From the NCBI GenBank assembly GCA_029379385.1, contig CM055617.1, positions 8,742,001 through 8,806,000 of the forward strand: 64,000 nt of DNA. Direction: 5' to 3'. Below the pieces are notes generated by a model. The model made no database searches. It saw only the letters and a list, made by a program, of their open reading frames with translations, and was not told where the DNA came from. Positions 37,001 to 50,215 of this stretch are shown here, one piece after another (positions within the stretch are counted from its first letter, which is position 1; the number at the start of each line of letters is the position of its first letter). A program made the position numbers and the translations under genes. This DNA comes from Quillaja saponaria (taxonomy: Eukaryota > Streptophyta > Magnoliopsida > Fabales > Quillajaceae).

Positions 37001-38397
37001 TATAGCAATTGATTGACTATTAGTCCTTATATGTTGATCATAAGAGTTTCCATTTAAAATGAATTAGAACTTAATTAATGAATTCCTTACAAGTTTTCAG
37101 ATTTCAGATTCCTTACATATCCTGATTTCAGTCAGTTGCATTTTTACTGATAAGCGTTGAGAATCATTGCCTATAAATTTCTTGTTAGTGACACCATGTT
37201 ATCAAAATGAGCATGTAAAAGTATCTGCTTTCCCAAAAGTGTAATGGACCATGAGAAAGCTCCACCCTGGCAATAGCATGGGTTTGTTTAATACAGACTA
37301 CAGAGTTCCTTTATAGGCCAAAATGCAACTCTTCACATAAGCAAAAGATTACTGGACTAAAAAAGGGGTGACATTCACGTAAACCAGAGCACTGGGTTCA
37401 GGCATTGGGTCAGTTATTAGGATTCAGAGTCTGTAAGCAATGACCTCTTCTGAAAAATTTAAAATTATTTAGTTATACTAAAGCTATGCTCAAAAGTTGT
37501 TGAAATATACAAAATATCAGATTTATTGTATAAAAGAGTGGGGACAAATTGGAAAATTATTCCCGGAATCATTTAGAAGTTAGAACTTCTGTGGATGGTT
37601 AGTTGTGTATGGTATGGTAGTCAGTCACTTGGTTGATGAGGATATTGGTCTACCTCTATCCTATGTTGGTTAATAGTTTGTTTGGCTTTTGTATCTTATC
37701 CATATAGTTAGGTGTTACTGGACTAGGTTGAGTTGAAGTCTTCCTGTTTGTCAATTAGAAGAATCTGAGATGTAAAAAACTAACAATGCATGAGATTTGC
37801 AATATTGCACCTTTTACTTATGTAGATTACTGCCCTGCCTTATCTCAATAATTGGTAAGAAAGATTTAGAAGCACATTAATTGCATCTGGCCGGGTGACC
37901 TAATTCAAATACAACCCACTATGAAATTTGGCGAAATCAATATGAACTAACATTTGATGCTTGGCTAAGATGCTGTTTCAATATCTTCTTCTGGGCATGC
38001 TTCCCACTGGTCTGTTGCATCTTTTATGAAGGATTTAGTGAATTACATGATCTTATTTTAGCATGTTAGAGTTGTTTTAAATCAAAATTGAAGTTTCTGA
38101 TTGTGTGTTCATCAATGACATCAGGTCCATAGGAGCTGTGATATTCATGCAACAAAATAATCTTAAAATGTGCTTGAGGAGCATGGATGGTGACACAGAT
38201 ACCTCTGAAGTTGCAAAGGTGTGCTCCAGTGAAGGTTACTGTGTATTATTATATTATTATCATGTCGCACGATATGTAATTGAGTTTATTTCACTTCGAA
38301 CATGAAGACATATGGTGGAGGAGGTTCCCGAAGTTCTAGCTCCTTCATTATAAGGATGGATGAGTATGAGCAATGGCTTTCAGTGAATCCATCATGA
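34069..38397 (+). pseudogene. DHH/DHHA1-family protein, copy 2, 5'-truncated
   Basis: Remaining exons: 34069-34238 (partial exon 1), 34722-34820, 34963-35121, 35224-35403, 36037-36171, 36517-36599, 38125-38218 and 38308-38397, all with splice sites like copy 1. The first 24 codons or so and the promoter are missing, because the duplication breakpoint lies inside exon 1. The frame is open upstream for a few codons of unrelated sequence from an ATG at 34018. Exon 3 is 159 nt against 160: a G is missing near 35080, and the shifted frame meets a TAG before the exon ends. Exon 4 is in frame here, unlike copy 1. The GGGG box again ends in Ser (GGGGS). Confidence 0.8.
36250..36300 (+). repeat. RTE LINE 3' tail in DHHA1 copy 2 intron 5
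   Basis: Counterpart of 15855-15905 in copy 1, with the better-preserved block ctaagccttaaatcccaaac and agttggggtc. It was inherited from before the duplication. Confidence 0.6.
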
Positions 38398-39295
38398 GTA
38401 TCTCAAGGTTTGGAAGACTAACCTCTGATTCTTACACTTCTAATTATGTTATTCCATTCTAGTTTGTTACTAGACCAGCTTTCTCTGAGTGGGTTTACAT
38501 ATGTTGCAAATTGAGAATCCATGACCATAATTGCACTTTTGCATGCACTCATCTGCATTATGTTGCAAATCATAAACTCGTTTTTCTGAGTAAAGCTCAT
38601 GGTTGATTTCAGTGCTATTCTTTTCATTATGCTGCAGTATGGGAGACTTCCAGATAAGACCCAGTTCTGCAAAATTAGTCCCAAGTCCTAACTAAATTCT
38701 CCTGAAGTCTTTGAAATACGTAATTTCAATTTAAAGTAAAAAAAAAAAGAGAGTAAAAATCGTCACAATGCAATGCCTATTTGGATTGAACTTCGCAAAC
38801 TACTTTGGGAATCAATCTATCCATCACGTGATATGTTCACAAGCTGATGAGAGCACTGCTATTTCAATCTTTGGAATAAACAACATAGACTTAACCAAGT
38901 AAGACTAAATCTTAGTTATCTTGAACCTTCATTATTGGTGATGGAAAACAGGAATCTATTTCCCATAATTAAGTTCCTAGTATTGCATTCGGGCCTCATC
39001 TCTGGTGACCAAATTTGAGAGTCATGTTGAATGCAATTAAACTCGAACAACATTTGTTACTTGGATGAAATTGTATTTACAAGTTACAACCTGTTGGACT
39101 ATAATTTGAATGTAACTAAAACAAACATGATAAACCGTATGAGACTGGCTATCTCCTTGATTAATGTTGTCTATCTTGCATTTTCTTTTCACGATACTTT
39201 TTTTTTTTTGCCAAAAGCATTTCAAAGTATAGAACTTATGGAAAGTGAAAAATCATGTTTGATAGAAGAAACAACATTAGTTTGCTGGACAACCA

Positions 39296-42200
39296 TCAAG
39301 CCACTATGCCCTTGGCTGTTGGACATTTTGCTAGTGGACAGTGCTCACCACCTGTTCCCCACCAAGTCACACTTTTTTCTTCCAGGCCTAGAGAAAAGTA
39401 GAGCAACACAGCCATGAAAGCAACCCCAGCATCAAGTGCTGCTGAAAGAACATAGTTGTACCTCTGCCACCACTTCTTTCTGTATCGGAAGACGAAAAAA
39501 TTGAAAATTGTTCCAACAATGATCCAGGCATTGTAGTTCAATGGTGTTGCTGGTGGCATCGCTCCTGTTGCTCCCAGAAGGACTGGAAGGTTTATTAAGG
39601 GAATCCAGGATTGTTTGGGAAATGCTTTATGCAATAGCCAGACAATTATAGGTCCTATTGCACCACCAAGGAAGAACCAATTCATGGAACTGTAGTTTCC
39701 TAGAGAACCAAAGATCCGTTTAGGTCCTGCCAAACCCCATATAACTGATGCATCAAAGAAAACACGGTCACCAGGGCATGTCCATGGACTGCCAGGGGGG
39801 AGTATGTCATCATGGCATATATTCTTCACAGAAGTCAATAACCACCATGCTACTACAAGGTTGATGGTTCCAGCGAGAACAGTTCCTATGAACTATGCAT
39901 GTACACGAGAGGAATAGAGTGAATTAGCAACTATGCGGGAAAATAAAAAACTGCTTATATGATTCGTGTCCGTACGCAACACATAGATGAAAATATTCAA
40001 ACTGTCACTCCAAGCCATGTAATTTGGTGAAACACAATCTAAAACACCCATTTTGCTTTTGTTATGTGTAATATCAATTTGCAATGTTTTACTATATAAA
40101 TGGGTCATCACATCATAAATGAAGAAACAGAAAAAGATTATCATCACATCACTAGTAAGTAAATGTAGAATTGCATGGCATTTTAAGGATCACAAGACCC
40201 CTATAGATACAATAATCACTATGGTGAATACCAAGTGATTGGTATTGCCTTTTGGTTGGCATGTATCTATAAAATAAAAAAATTGAAAGAAATTCGATGA
40301 GGAAAAAGAAAAAGTTGATAAAAACTCTTTTTTGTCATGATTTCTATTTCCATCCAATCCTTAAATTTGAAACCTGGTTGCAACACTAACGAATGCAATC
40401 AAGTTGATATCTTTTGTTTTAGATTAGAACATATATATGCATGTACCTGAACTAAGAACATTGATCTTGGAGGGATCTTCATGTAGTGGCCAAGCTTGAA
40501 ATCACTAAGAAAGGAGACAGCCTGAGCCATGCTTATATAGCCGTAGGTTTTGAAGCATACGTTGGCTATTGGTCTTCCTGGGTAAATGATACCCATGACA
40601 TACTCGGTGATAATGTTTAGCCCTGGTGTCTGTGGAGCATAAGAAGATTGGTTAAAAATGGTTTCACACCCAGTAATAAGGGTGTTTTTTTTACAATGTT
40701 TAAATTACAGAATGCTACAAAGTACAAATTGATTAGCTTGAATCACACACAAGAAACATAATTCAACAGTTCATTTGTTACAAACAACTAATGAAACACA
40801 GCCATTGTAAACTTAAATTTATTCAGTAAGATCTGTATCTAGTTCAATGTGAAATGGAACGTTTATCTAACATAGCTTGCTGTAACTCCAAAATATTTAG
40901 GAAACTTAAAAAAAGCGTGGTAGATGATGAAAAACCAGAGTAATTATTACATCTCATAATGCAACATGTGGAAAACATTGACAGGGAAGGAAACACTATT
41001 TCCTTTTTCATTGTGATGGAGAGTGTCAATCTACTAACCTGGTTTGTTGTTGCAGTTATGATGCTAATTGGGAGGGTAAAAGTAAAGGCCATAGCTCCGG
41101 CAAATATAAGCCCCCACCAAGGCATCTGAACCTGATCGTTTAGAAAGATGCAGAGTGCAAGGGAAACTACAAATGTCACACCAAGTAACACGTAAAACCA
41201 CCAAGTGGGTATGTCCTGGTATATTTTCATCATTTTTGTGTGGATATCCTCTTTACCCTTGGAAGAAGCACGATATCGTTCAATAATCTCCCTGCATGGT
41301 TTGTTGTGCGCCAAAATGTTAGTTAAGATTTATAAACTACGTATAACTTTATAAAACATTAGAACCTAAAAGTTTTACACTGTGATACCTGCTGAAAGAT
41401 GTTGGCTTCAGAATGACAATATCTTTTTATTGGTATTAATCTATCACTAGTTTTCTTAAAACTTTTCAGATCATAGTCTTACGTTTTTGCAGCCTAAGTA
41501 ATATGGAAGAACTTTAGACCAGTATTACATCTATATATTTTGTTCCAGGAACTTTTCTTTAGTTGAATCCCCAATATAAGAGCTCTGCTCTGTGAAAGTC
41601 ACAAAATTAAATTAGAATGCCTTATGCTTATATTATCTAAGAATATGTAACGAATGCATTACCTTCCATAGAAAAAAGCAACATGTGTAAGTGTGGCTGC
41701 AATGGTTGCGAATCCAAAGCCATAAGTGAGAGCAAAGAACATACTTAAATGAATTCTTCCTTGCTTTTCATAACTGGCTAGATCAAGCTCAAACTTGTCA
41801 TTTACAATGGATGGTATGTTGTATGGTTTTCCTAGTGCTGTAAACAAGTGTGAGGTGAAGATAGGAAATCTGTCTGCCTGGTACAGGTTTAGGCCCCAAT
41901 ATGCTATGGGGATTACAAGGTAGACTATGACTGCATATCCCACGAAAACATTAGCAATAGCAAAGAAAGGGGAGATGAGGGGGCTGAACAAGAATGACGC
42001 CACAACAGTCCAGTCTAGCGTTAAGGCCCCAAGTCCAAGTCCTTGCATGCCTGAGCCAATCTGCTGAGCTGTGACTGACTTGGAAAATATCCAGCAGATC
42101 CATGATATGTTTGTGAGTGTTTGGAAGAAGTACCCAGGGATCAAGTACCATGAAAAACTGCAGACTAGTGCAATTAAGAAGAATTTTGCTCGTGACATGC

Positions 42201-45099
42201 GCTGCTTATCTTTCTCGTGTAAAGCCCTGCATATTTAAACAAGACTTTAGGCATAAGTTCCTACACATCATATTTGAACATGTTGTTGTTTATTGTGCTT
42301 TTTATCTGCTAAGCATGTAGAGTTTATCAAGTGTGCATGTCAGGTATTGCTATATCTGGAAGCTACATGGTTATCCAAATATCTGGAGGGTGTAGAAGGA
42401 TATTGATAAATTTCTTAGTAGCTAGAAACAGTTTGAAAGACGACAATGAATAATTGATCATGGAAGAAGGTTAGAAGTGTTATATACATAGGTTATATAA
42501 AATCTGAAAGAAGCATGCAGACTATAAGCAGAACAGTATATGTAATTTAACGTTTGCTGTTTTAGTATTCCAGTTTTTCTCTCAAATTTTGTTCCTGAAC
42601 TCTTTTCTTTTTTCTCTTGTAGTTGTTTTTTTTGGGGAATGTTTCTACCAAATTTGTTCCCCCCTTTGCAGGTCATGGGATAGTGATTTACTACTCTGAT
42701 AGAGTCAAGACTCGGGGCAATCAAATGGGTAATTCAAGTACATTTACTCAATAAATCCAGCATGAACATGACAAAATTATATTCGCTGGCTTTGAATGTA
42801 TTACTATGACTTAAGTTCTGGCAATACATTAGGTTTTGGCTTTTTATTCTCTCAAAGTATGACAAAATTATATTCCTTGGCTTTGAATGTATTACTATGA
42901 CTTAAATTCTGCCAATAGATTAGGTTTTGGCTTTTTATTCTCTCCATTGTTGAAATCTAAGTTAATTAGTTAGTTACCAGTCTATATCTTTGCAGTTGAC
43001 TTCAACAGCTTTCAGTTCAAGGTTAGGTGAGGTAAGCATGGGAGCCCAAGTTGTCAGGGTTGGCCCCCAGTGTACCCTAATTTTCTAAATAATAACTTCT
43101 GAAATTATTGAATAGCCCATCATTTCATATTGCGATCTCTCTCTTCCTGGTTTGTACTTTACAGAGAAAGCTTAAGGCTGCATTTGGTAAATCGGATAAG
43201 ATATGTTTTTCTTATCCTATATTATCAGTGCAACCGAAGATGATAATTTTTATTAATCTTTCCATAATATATTTTCTTATCTTATGTTATTCGGGCAATT
43301 CCACACGGCCCGAGTGTCTTGAAAGTAAGCGTTGGACCAAAAAGGTGTAGGTACCATGTGAAAGCATGCTGTGCAAAAACGTTGTATTTAGTTGTCTTTA
43401 AGGTAATGTCAACTAGGTAAAGTCAAATACAATGTAGATATGATAGGCCATGCGACCCACCATTCATGCATCCAATCTTTGATTCCCATATACCTTTTGA
43501 CGCCCCCAAAAACTGAAAGCAGTTTCTGTAAGTGGCTTTCGTTTTCTTCATCTAATAAATTTGTCCACAAAAAGGGCTGGTAGCTTGAATTTTCTATTAT
43601 TAATTATCTTATATAAATGCACAATGCATGTGTATCTTTATGTTCAAAGAAAAAAGAAATATGGTAATTTTTAGAAATAGAACATGGTTTTAAAATCCCA
43701 ATTGAATAATCAAGTGACACCAATTTTATAATAAAAAATAAATTGTTTGAAGAAACTTATTTTATTGTCTTAATTTGAAGTTTTTTGTTCTCATACCTAA
43801 AGAGTGAAACCTGAACCAGAGTGTTGGGCCACCACATATGGGCCGGCTCCACCACGTACTTCCTCAACAATCCAGCCCAACCGTACCCTAACACCTGAAA
43901 ATTGCACAAACAATAATCATTCTTTTTATTAGATGAAAGCAAAACCAGGTCACCCAAAAATTCAAACTTTCCCATAAAATAAATGAATTCAATGTTTTAC
44001 ATACAATAATTCAGCCGGAAAGTGACTTCAAATCAACAAACAAGGACCTTTCAAAAAAATTATATGATAATGTAAGCATAATTAATTTTATTACGTAAGA
44101 TCACGGGCTGTTAGTTCAATCTATCAACTGGCTTTACGATCACTGTTTTGGATTGTTAATTTTGTTAATAAAAATTATGAAAAAATTGATTTTAGCAAAA
44201 TATATTTTATGTTTGGTTAGTTATCTAAAAGTAATTTTGAATAGAATATATATATATATAATGATATTTTTGTTAAAAATAAAATATGTATCTTGTATTT
44301 TACTAGAATATGTTACAAAAAAGTTATATACTTTTGAAAAATTATTTAAACTGGTGGGTGTTTGATTAAAAATAACTTTTAGTTAAAACTAAATATATTA
44401 TTATACAAACTGAACGTGATTTTTAGCTCCAATCGCTAAACATATATTTTAAACATAAAATAAAAATAAAACTTAATTACATAAATTTTTTTTAATATTA
44501 ATTTTAAGTTTGAACATGATAAATTCTTTTTATTGATAACCGAAAAAAAAGAAGAAGAAGAAGAAGAAAAGAATTACCTGAGTAGTAATGATAAGAATCC
44601 AACCAGCCAAAAACGAGATTTTCCGACCATAAAATGCTTTAATTATGGTAACAATACCGACCGCGTAAGCTGACCCGGATCCAAAAGCACTACCAGCATT
44701 GGCAAATATAGTAATGAGCACATGTTCTTTCATGTTAAAGGGACCCGGGTTAAGAGAAAATGACCGGGACCCGATCCGGAATTTCGTTTTGGGTAGGACA
44801 GCAGCCATGAAATGACCGATGGGAAGAGTAGCCACCTGAACAGTGATTTGTGTTATGACGAGTGGTTCGGTCCGGTAAGCGAAGAATTGATTGAGGAAGG
44901 ACAAGAAAGAACATGAGATAAGACCCAAGAACCACATTCGGAATGTCCATACAGGTAGGGTCGGATCATCGGTATTGGTAACTGTTAGCCGGACTTCTTC
45001 TATGGGAGATAGCTCATCTTCATCAATAACGGTGTCGTTTGTGGGGTTTGGTTTTTCTGGGTCTGAGTTATTGGCGATGGTGGTGGTGTTGGCCGCCAT
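39296..45099 (-). CDS. Oligopeptide transporter (OPT family), copy 2, intact
   Basis: Six exons on the minus strand: 45099-44578, 43894-43797, 42226-41663, 41291-41039, 40629-40447 and 39892-39296. All have GT-AG borders and agreeing phases, giving 738 residues, the usual OPT length. The family's two signatures are present: NPG at residues 117-119 ([15 protein letters not shown]) and KIPPR at 530-534. A hydrophilic acidic N-terminus ([11 protein letters not shown]) precedes many hydrophobic segments, and the C-terminus ends with the Cys-containing [14 protein letters not shown] tail found in plant OPTs. The family are proton-coupled carriers of small peptides, glutathione and metal-ligand complexes in plasma or internal membranes; the substrate here cannot be read from sequence. 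The start is the first Met of the open exon. It is the only undamaged OPT copy of three. A (GAA)n run follows the exon 1 donor on the plus strand. Closest to the OPT1/OPT5-like group by general resemblance, which is not certain. Confidence 0.93.
42765..42950. repeat. Tandem repeat in OPT copy 2 intron 2
   Basis: Two copies of a unit of about 90 bp (ttggctttgaatgtattac, gttctggcaata, ttttggctttttattctct). Paralogous to 23812-23960. Confidence 0.7.
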
Positions 45100-45260
45100 G
45101 AAAGAAAAGAAAAATGGTACTGAAGTTGAAGTTTGATGAGAAGAGAAGGCTGAGGTTGAGCCTTTGAACGCTTTAGCTTTCTTTTATTGCATGCTGAGGA
45201 TTTGACTTTGTTTAGCCATGGAAGGAGGAAAGCTTGGTGCACTTGTGGGTGAGAGATGAG

Positions 45261-45269
45261 AATATAAAG
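45261..45269 (-). promoter_or_regulatory. Candidate TATA box of OPT copy 2
   Basis: CTTTATATT on the minus strand, about 165 bp upstream of the start codon. In the dead copy 3 the corresponding sequence (ctttacaatc, near 53388) has lost the TATA core. Confidence 0.35.
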
Positions 45270-45724
45270 TGTAGTATCTCAAATCCCAAGGTGGAGGGAT
45301 TTTTTTTATTTCTTATATTTCAATATTTTTATATTTCAAATTTATACTATATATTTTATTACAAAGCTACGTACAAGGACGTGGTATCTATGATTGTGAT
45401 CGGTGACTCCAATATTATTAGTATTTGTCTCCCTAATGCAAATACTACTAAATTTCAAGTCTTCATCTTGGAAGCCTTGGGATAATTAAATAAGAGTTTG
45501 ATTAATCATTTACAGTAGTTATCCCTCACAATAAGATTTTTCTAATCAATGAGTGAGTCTCCGAATAAATAAGTTATTTTATTAAAATGAGAGATCAATT
45601 TAATTGATACGTGACATGAACACTTAATTCATTTCTAAAATCAATTGTATAATAGAAGAAAACTCTAATATACATCACTCTAGATATATGTTATTAATGT
45701 CTATTTATTTGTAAATAGACAAAA

Positions 45725-46395
45725 AAATCTTATCATTTCATTCAAAATTAAAAAAACAAGAATATTATAGTAATTTAATTTTAAAAATTACAAATGTTAG
45801 ATTTTATAATTCCCAATGCAATTTTTTCTCTCCTCATATCCTCCTTCTCTAATTTTTTTTCTTTGGTCATCCCCTCAATCTCTCTCTCATCCCTAAATCA
45901 GACACTCATTTCTCCATCTCTCTCCACTCCACCTTTTCATACACCCAATGAATCAATGCCTAAGTTTTTCAAAGGACCCCCCCACTCTTTAACTAACATG
46001 AGTTTTCTCTATCAATGAAAAGAAATCAGACGGTGGATGTTCTATGGTGTACCTAATCACACCAAATCATAATTATTAAAATTTGTTTTATTCATGATTA
46101 CATGCACAAAATCAACCTGTCATTTAGTTTCATTTGGATGCAATAACTTAGTGAAAGGGAAAGGCATTTTCGTCCCATTGAAATAAAATGGAGGTATAGA
46201 GAGAAGGAAAAATCAGTGTCTGATTTAGAAAGGGCAGAGAGACTGAGGAAGGACCAAAAAGAAAATTGGAGAAGGAGGATCCGATGAGAGAAAAAATTGC
46301 ATTGGAAATCCTAATATCTGGAATTTGTAAATTTTTAAATTAAATTATTATAATGTCTTTTTTTTTTAATTTAAAATAAAATAATAGGGTTGAGT
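45725..46395. repeat. Foldback element: long inverted repeat upstream of OPT
   Basis: The left arm (about 45725-45935) and right arm (about 46180-46395) are inverted copies. Both read gcaattttttctctc, atcctccttctc, aattt-ctttttggtc and ctaaatcagacactg when oriented alike. Arms are about 200 bp with scattered differences, separated by about 250 bp. There is no coding sequence. It resembles a foldback or large MITE insertion. Neither unit 1 nor unit 3 has it; in unit 3, sequence matching 45290 is joined to sequence matching 47385. A perfect 9-bp hairpin (gtctattta...taaatagac) lies at its left border near 45699-45720. Confidence 0.7.
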
Positions 46396-46424
46396 TCTTG
46401 TCCATACACTATATATATATATAT

Positions 46425-47188
46425 TCTTCTCTGATGATGATTGTGTTCCCACTATTTTTAAGTTGAAAATAGAAACAGATCAATATTAAAAGTCACTAAA
46501 TCAAATTATTGCTCAAAAATTTAATTCACAATTTATGAATTATTTAACATTATATATATATATTTAAAGAGTAACGATGTAAAACAAAATTATATATTAA
46601 CATTGTATCACCTATTAAATACTAAATGACATCTAATGTTTTTAAAGTATCACTATTTTTTAATTTGTCATAAAATTATTTTTTTGGTCAATTTTATCTC
46701 ATAAGTTTTAAAATGTTTGCAATGTCTTCCATCATCCTAAAACTATAAGAATTTGGAAGAAAATAGATGATTTGACTTAAACTATTATATTTAGTGTCAC
46801 ATGTATATTGAGTAAGAAAAAATGACAATTATCCTTAAAGTATTATTCTTTTATCAATTTTGTTATAAAATGTTCAAATCACCACAAACCCTAGTTTTAT
46901 GTTTTTATATAGAGATGATGATGAGGAGTGAGAGTGAGAGAGAGAGAAATTTTTTTAACTTTTTTTATGTATCAACTTAGCCACAGTTGTAGCAAAAATA
47001 TTATATTTTAAAACAATTTTCAGTCTAACTTATTAACTATATTAGGTTAAAGGAAGACATTACAAACTTTTTGAAAGTTATGAAACAAAATTGACACAAA
47101 AATATATGTAAGACAAAATTATTAAAAAAATACATTTGAAACGAATTTAATAAAAATATAATACTTGAAAGACAATAATGTTAATATT
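46425..47188. repeat. Unit 2 right end, paralogous to 33263-34068
   Basis: AT-rich non-coding sequence found twice in the window. Its second occurrence directly precedes the truncated DHHA1 copy 2, which fixes the tandem arrangement. Confidence 0.75.
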
Positions 47189-47384
47189 AAATTACAATTT
47201 GACTTTATACTTCTTTGAAATTTGAATAGCTTGCGTCCGACTTCTAAACACTCATAAATATAGGGCCATGCTTCAATCTATGCATACATATTTAGTTTTT
47301 TTATTTTTAGAGAGAGAATATTTATTTTAATTATATCTTATTTATTTATACATAAAATTATGTAAGTTAAAATAAATAAATGAT

Positions 47385-50215
47385 TGTGGATAATATAGCA
47401 GTGCCATTCATGTATGTCAATATGCCGTTTAGTAAACTTATTTTACAAGAATGTGTTTAGCGCATGACGTCGTTTTCTTATAGAATAGACGACAACCACA
47501 ATGGTGCAGCCTGCAATGCGATTATAAAACAGTAAATTCTATTTTATGTGTAAATAGAATAATATATATAATTAATATAAATATGGTTATATTTATATTA
47601 ATTATAAATATTTTTGCATTGTATTGTTTGTCTTTCTGCATTGAAAATTTCAATATACAATAAATATAAGGGAAATGGATCATGATCCTTTTTTTTTCTT
47701 TTTCTTTTTTTATAAGGAAATGCATCATGACTTGATTTAATTTTTGATAAGAAAATGGATCATGATTTTTTATTTTTTTTGAGAAGTAAAATGGATCATG
47801 ACTTGATTTAACAATCATGCATACAAAGCAAGTGGGCTTTGTCCATATATAATATAACATCATTTGACAGGCCACCAAATGCAGTTAATAGGTTCCCTCA
47901 ACTAGTAAAAATATTGTATCATTTTGGGACAAGAGATTATGGCGCTGATGAAAAGTTTAATGGTATTTACTAGAATAATAAAAAATCAATAAATCTTAAT
48001 CATATATTTTGTTACAAAATGAATTTTGACTTTTTTTTTTATTCTAACTAAAATATAAGCTAAATTGATAATTAAAATTTTTAACAACGGGATAAGTTTC
48101 TATTATAGGATTGATGTTCATATAATACTCCATATGAAAGAGAGGAGTAAATCGAATCAACTCTACTGAAATTCTCAAAATTCTCAGAAATAAGAATTTC
48201 TTAGAAGGCAAGTAAAAAAGTTTTAAAATCTATCATAAAAATGTTTATATTTGCTATTTATTTTTTTGATGCATGCTTATCTAACTTGTGAAAATACTAT
48301 GTATGTTAAAAATAAAATTGAAATTGATATTGTAAATACATCGTGATTGAGCAATCAAGTGATTTGTCAATACAAAAATGATTCATGGATATAAATCATG
48401 GCACTTACGTTCTAATTGTTTATTATGCATTAACTATTATTTAAACTAAAAATTGCAATCCCTCTTAGCAAACAAAAAGAAAAAAGAAATCCCATTAATT
48501 AATTATAGTACACGTGAATAATTCTTTGTTGTTCTATATATGCAAAAGAAACATTACAAAAAATATAAAATCTGTAATAATTCTTCCAAACTTCAAGGGA
48601 AAAAAATCATATTTGCTTACCAAATAAAAATAAAATAAAATAAACCAAGGATGTAATTTCAAAATATTCCAAAACATAGAAACCAATCCAATTACTAATT
48701 TCTTTATTTGGGATTCAATTCTTGGAATCTTGGTGCATAAATATTTTAACCTTTTTTTTATTTAATTGTATTTAGAAAAACTTAAGCATATCACGATTAA
48801 TTATCTCTCCAATTCAAAATAGATCATTTCATGTCAAAACTAAAAAAAATATTAAATTATCACTCGAGGTTGATCAAAAGCAAGCCATCTATACTAGAAC
48901 TAAAAAATTTATTAAAATTTCACCAATAATTTATTTTGAAAATATTTCTAAACACACAATCCAATCCTAATTATCTTTATTCGGACTTTAATTCTTGGAA
49001 TCTTGATGCATATATATTATAACCATTTTTTTAATATATTACTACAAGTAATATAATTAAATTATCCAAAATATAGGACAGCTTAATTGCATTAGCATTT
49101 GTTTGAAAATGAAAATATCACTGTTAATTTTAGAATCTTCCTTTTGATGAGGGAAAGCTACTTCTTCAACAAAATCAGTTTACCAAGTCAAAATATTATA
49201 ATTAATAAGATTCAGTGTTCTTAACTATGTATAACTATCCCTATAAAATATTTGTGATGATGATGATGTTGATAGAGGTAGAAATAGAAAATTATTATCT
49301 TAGTTGTAGAAAAAATAAAGGAAAAATTTTGATACACAGAATCTTCCATCAGATTCCAAACAATAAACAAATTATCCACCAAATCAATTTCTTCTTCTCC
49401 CATGATCATGACTGGCACAAAAAGATTCTTAGTTTGTTAATTTGATCACTCTCATGATCAACAATGTCAAAGTTGAACACTCAGTCATTCACATGGATGT
49501 GGTGACCACAGTGGTAAGATATTAATTTGGAGACAAAAAAGATGGAGTGACAATTAAGATTGTGCATGATAAATTACAATTTGAATAATAGTAGGCATTG
49601 TTGTATTTTAATTACAATTTGAATGTATTATAGTATTAGTTATATTAATAGTTATTACAAAATTTATTATTTTCTGTCAGAATTAAAAAAAATATATGAA
49701 ATTTTTTATTTCTTATAGAATCTCAAATAAAATTTAAATTCATAAAATTTAGAAATAGATAAACTTTTTCGAATACACCAAGCTAACATTGGGGTTTTTA
49801 TTGTGCAATGAAAATTAGTTAACTTAATTAAACAATAATTAATATGTTAAAAATAATAAACTCTTCCAAGTCCAACAGCTGTAATATGAATTTTCCAGCT
49901 AGAAAAATGAAAGATCCAGTAAGATGACGTTGAATTCAATTTGAAATTTTATTCTATATATTAAAATCCAAGTGTTTACGGCCTATACCAAAATAAAAAA
50001 TATAAAAAATCCAAGTGGTTTGTTTTATATAAAAAAAAAATCTAGTGGTTCAGTCTTGTTGTAAAACAAAAAAAATTAGTGGGGTTTCCAATGCATCCAA
50101 AACGAAAATGATAATCAAATTAAGTACAAATTAAATCTCTCCTAGTGATAAGTCTTTATAGGACAAATTAAGTACTCAACCAAAACGAAATGGTAAAGCA
50201 GCTTTCTTGGCGGTC
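47385..50215. repeat. Duplicated segment A (paralog of 53440-57950)
   Basis: Colinear matches to segment B include gattgtggataatatag / agacgacaaccacaa (47385-47530), gcattgtattgtttgtcttt (47618), gtgggctttgtccatat (47831), attggaatcttg-type blocks (48720), tataggacagctt (49072), gatgatgatgatgttgata (49256) and ctagtggttcagtcttg (50042). No intact gene was found in it. The region at 50190 (aaatggtaaagcagctttct) resembles the start of the signal-peptide-like exon in segment B, but with a lost base. Confidence 0.75.

Noticed and set aside
44541..44571. GAA repeat beside OPT exon 1, considered as extended coding sequence.
   Set aside because: A consensus donor (CAG/GTAATT) at 44578 ends the exon before the repeat, and the read-through frame is only a Phe run.
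49215..49445. Plus-strand frame of 76 codons and a His-rich minus-strand frame.
   Set aside because: The His run comes from the (gat)n microsatellite at 49256; the paralogous region at 57470 does not keep either frame.
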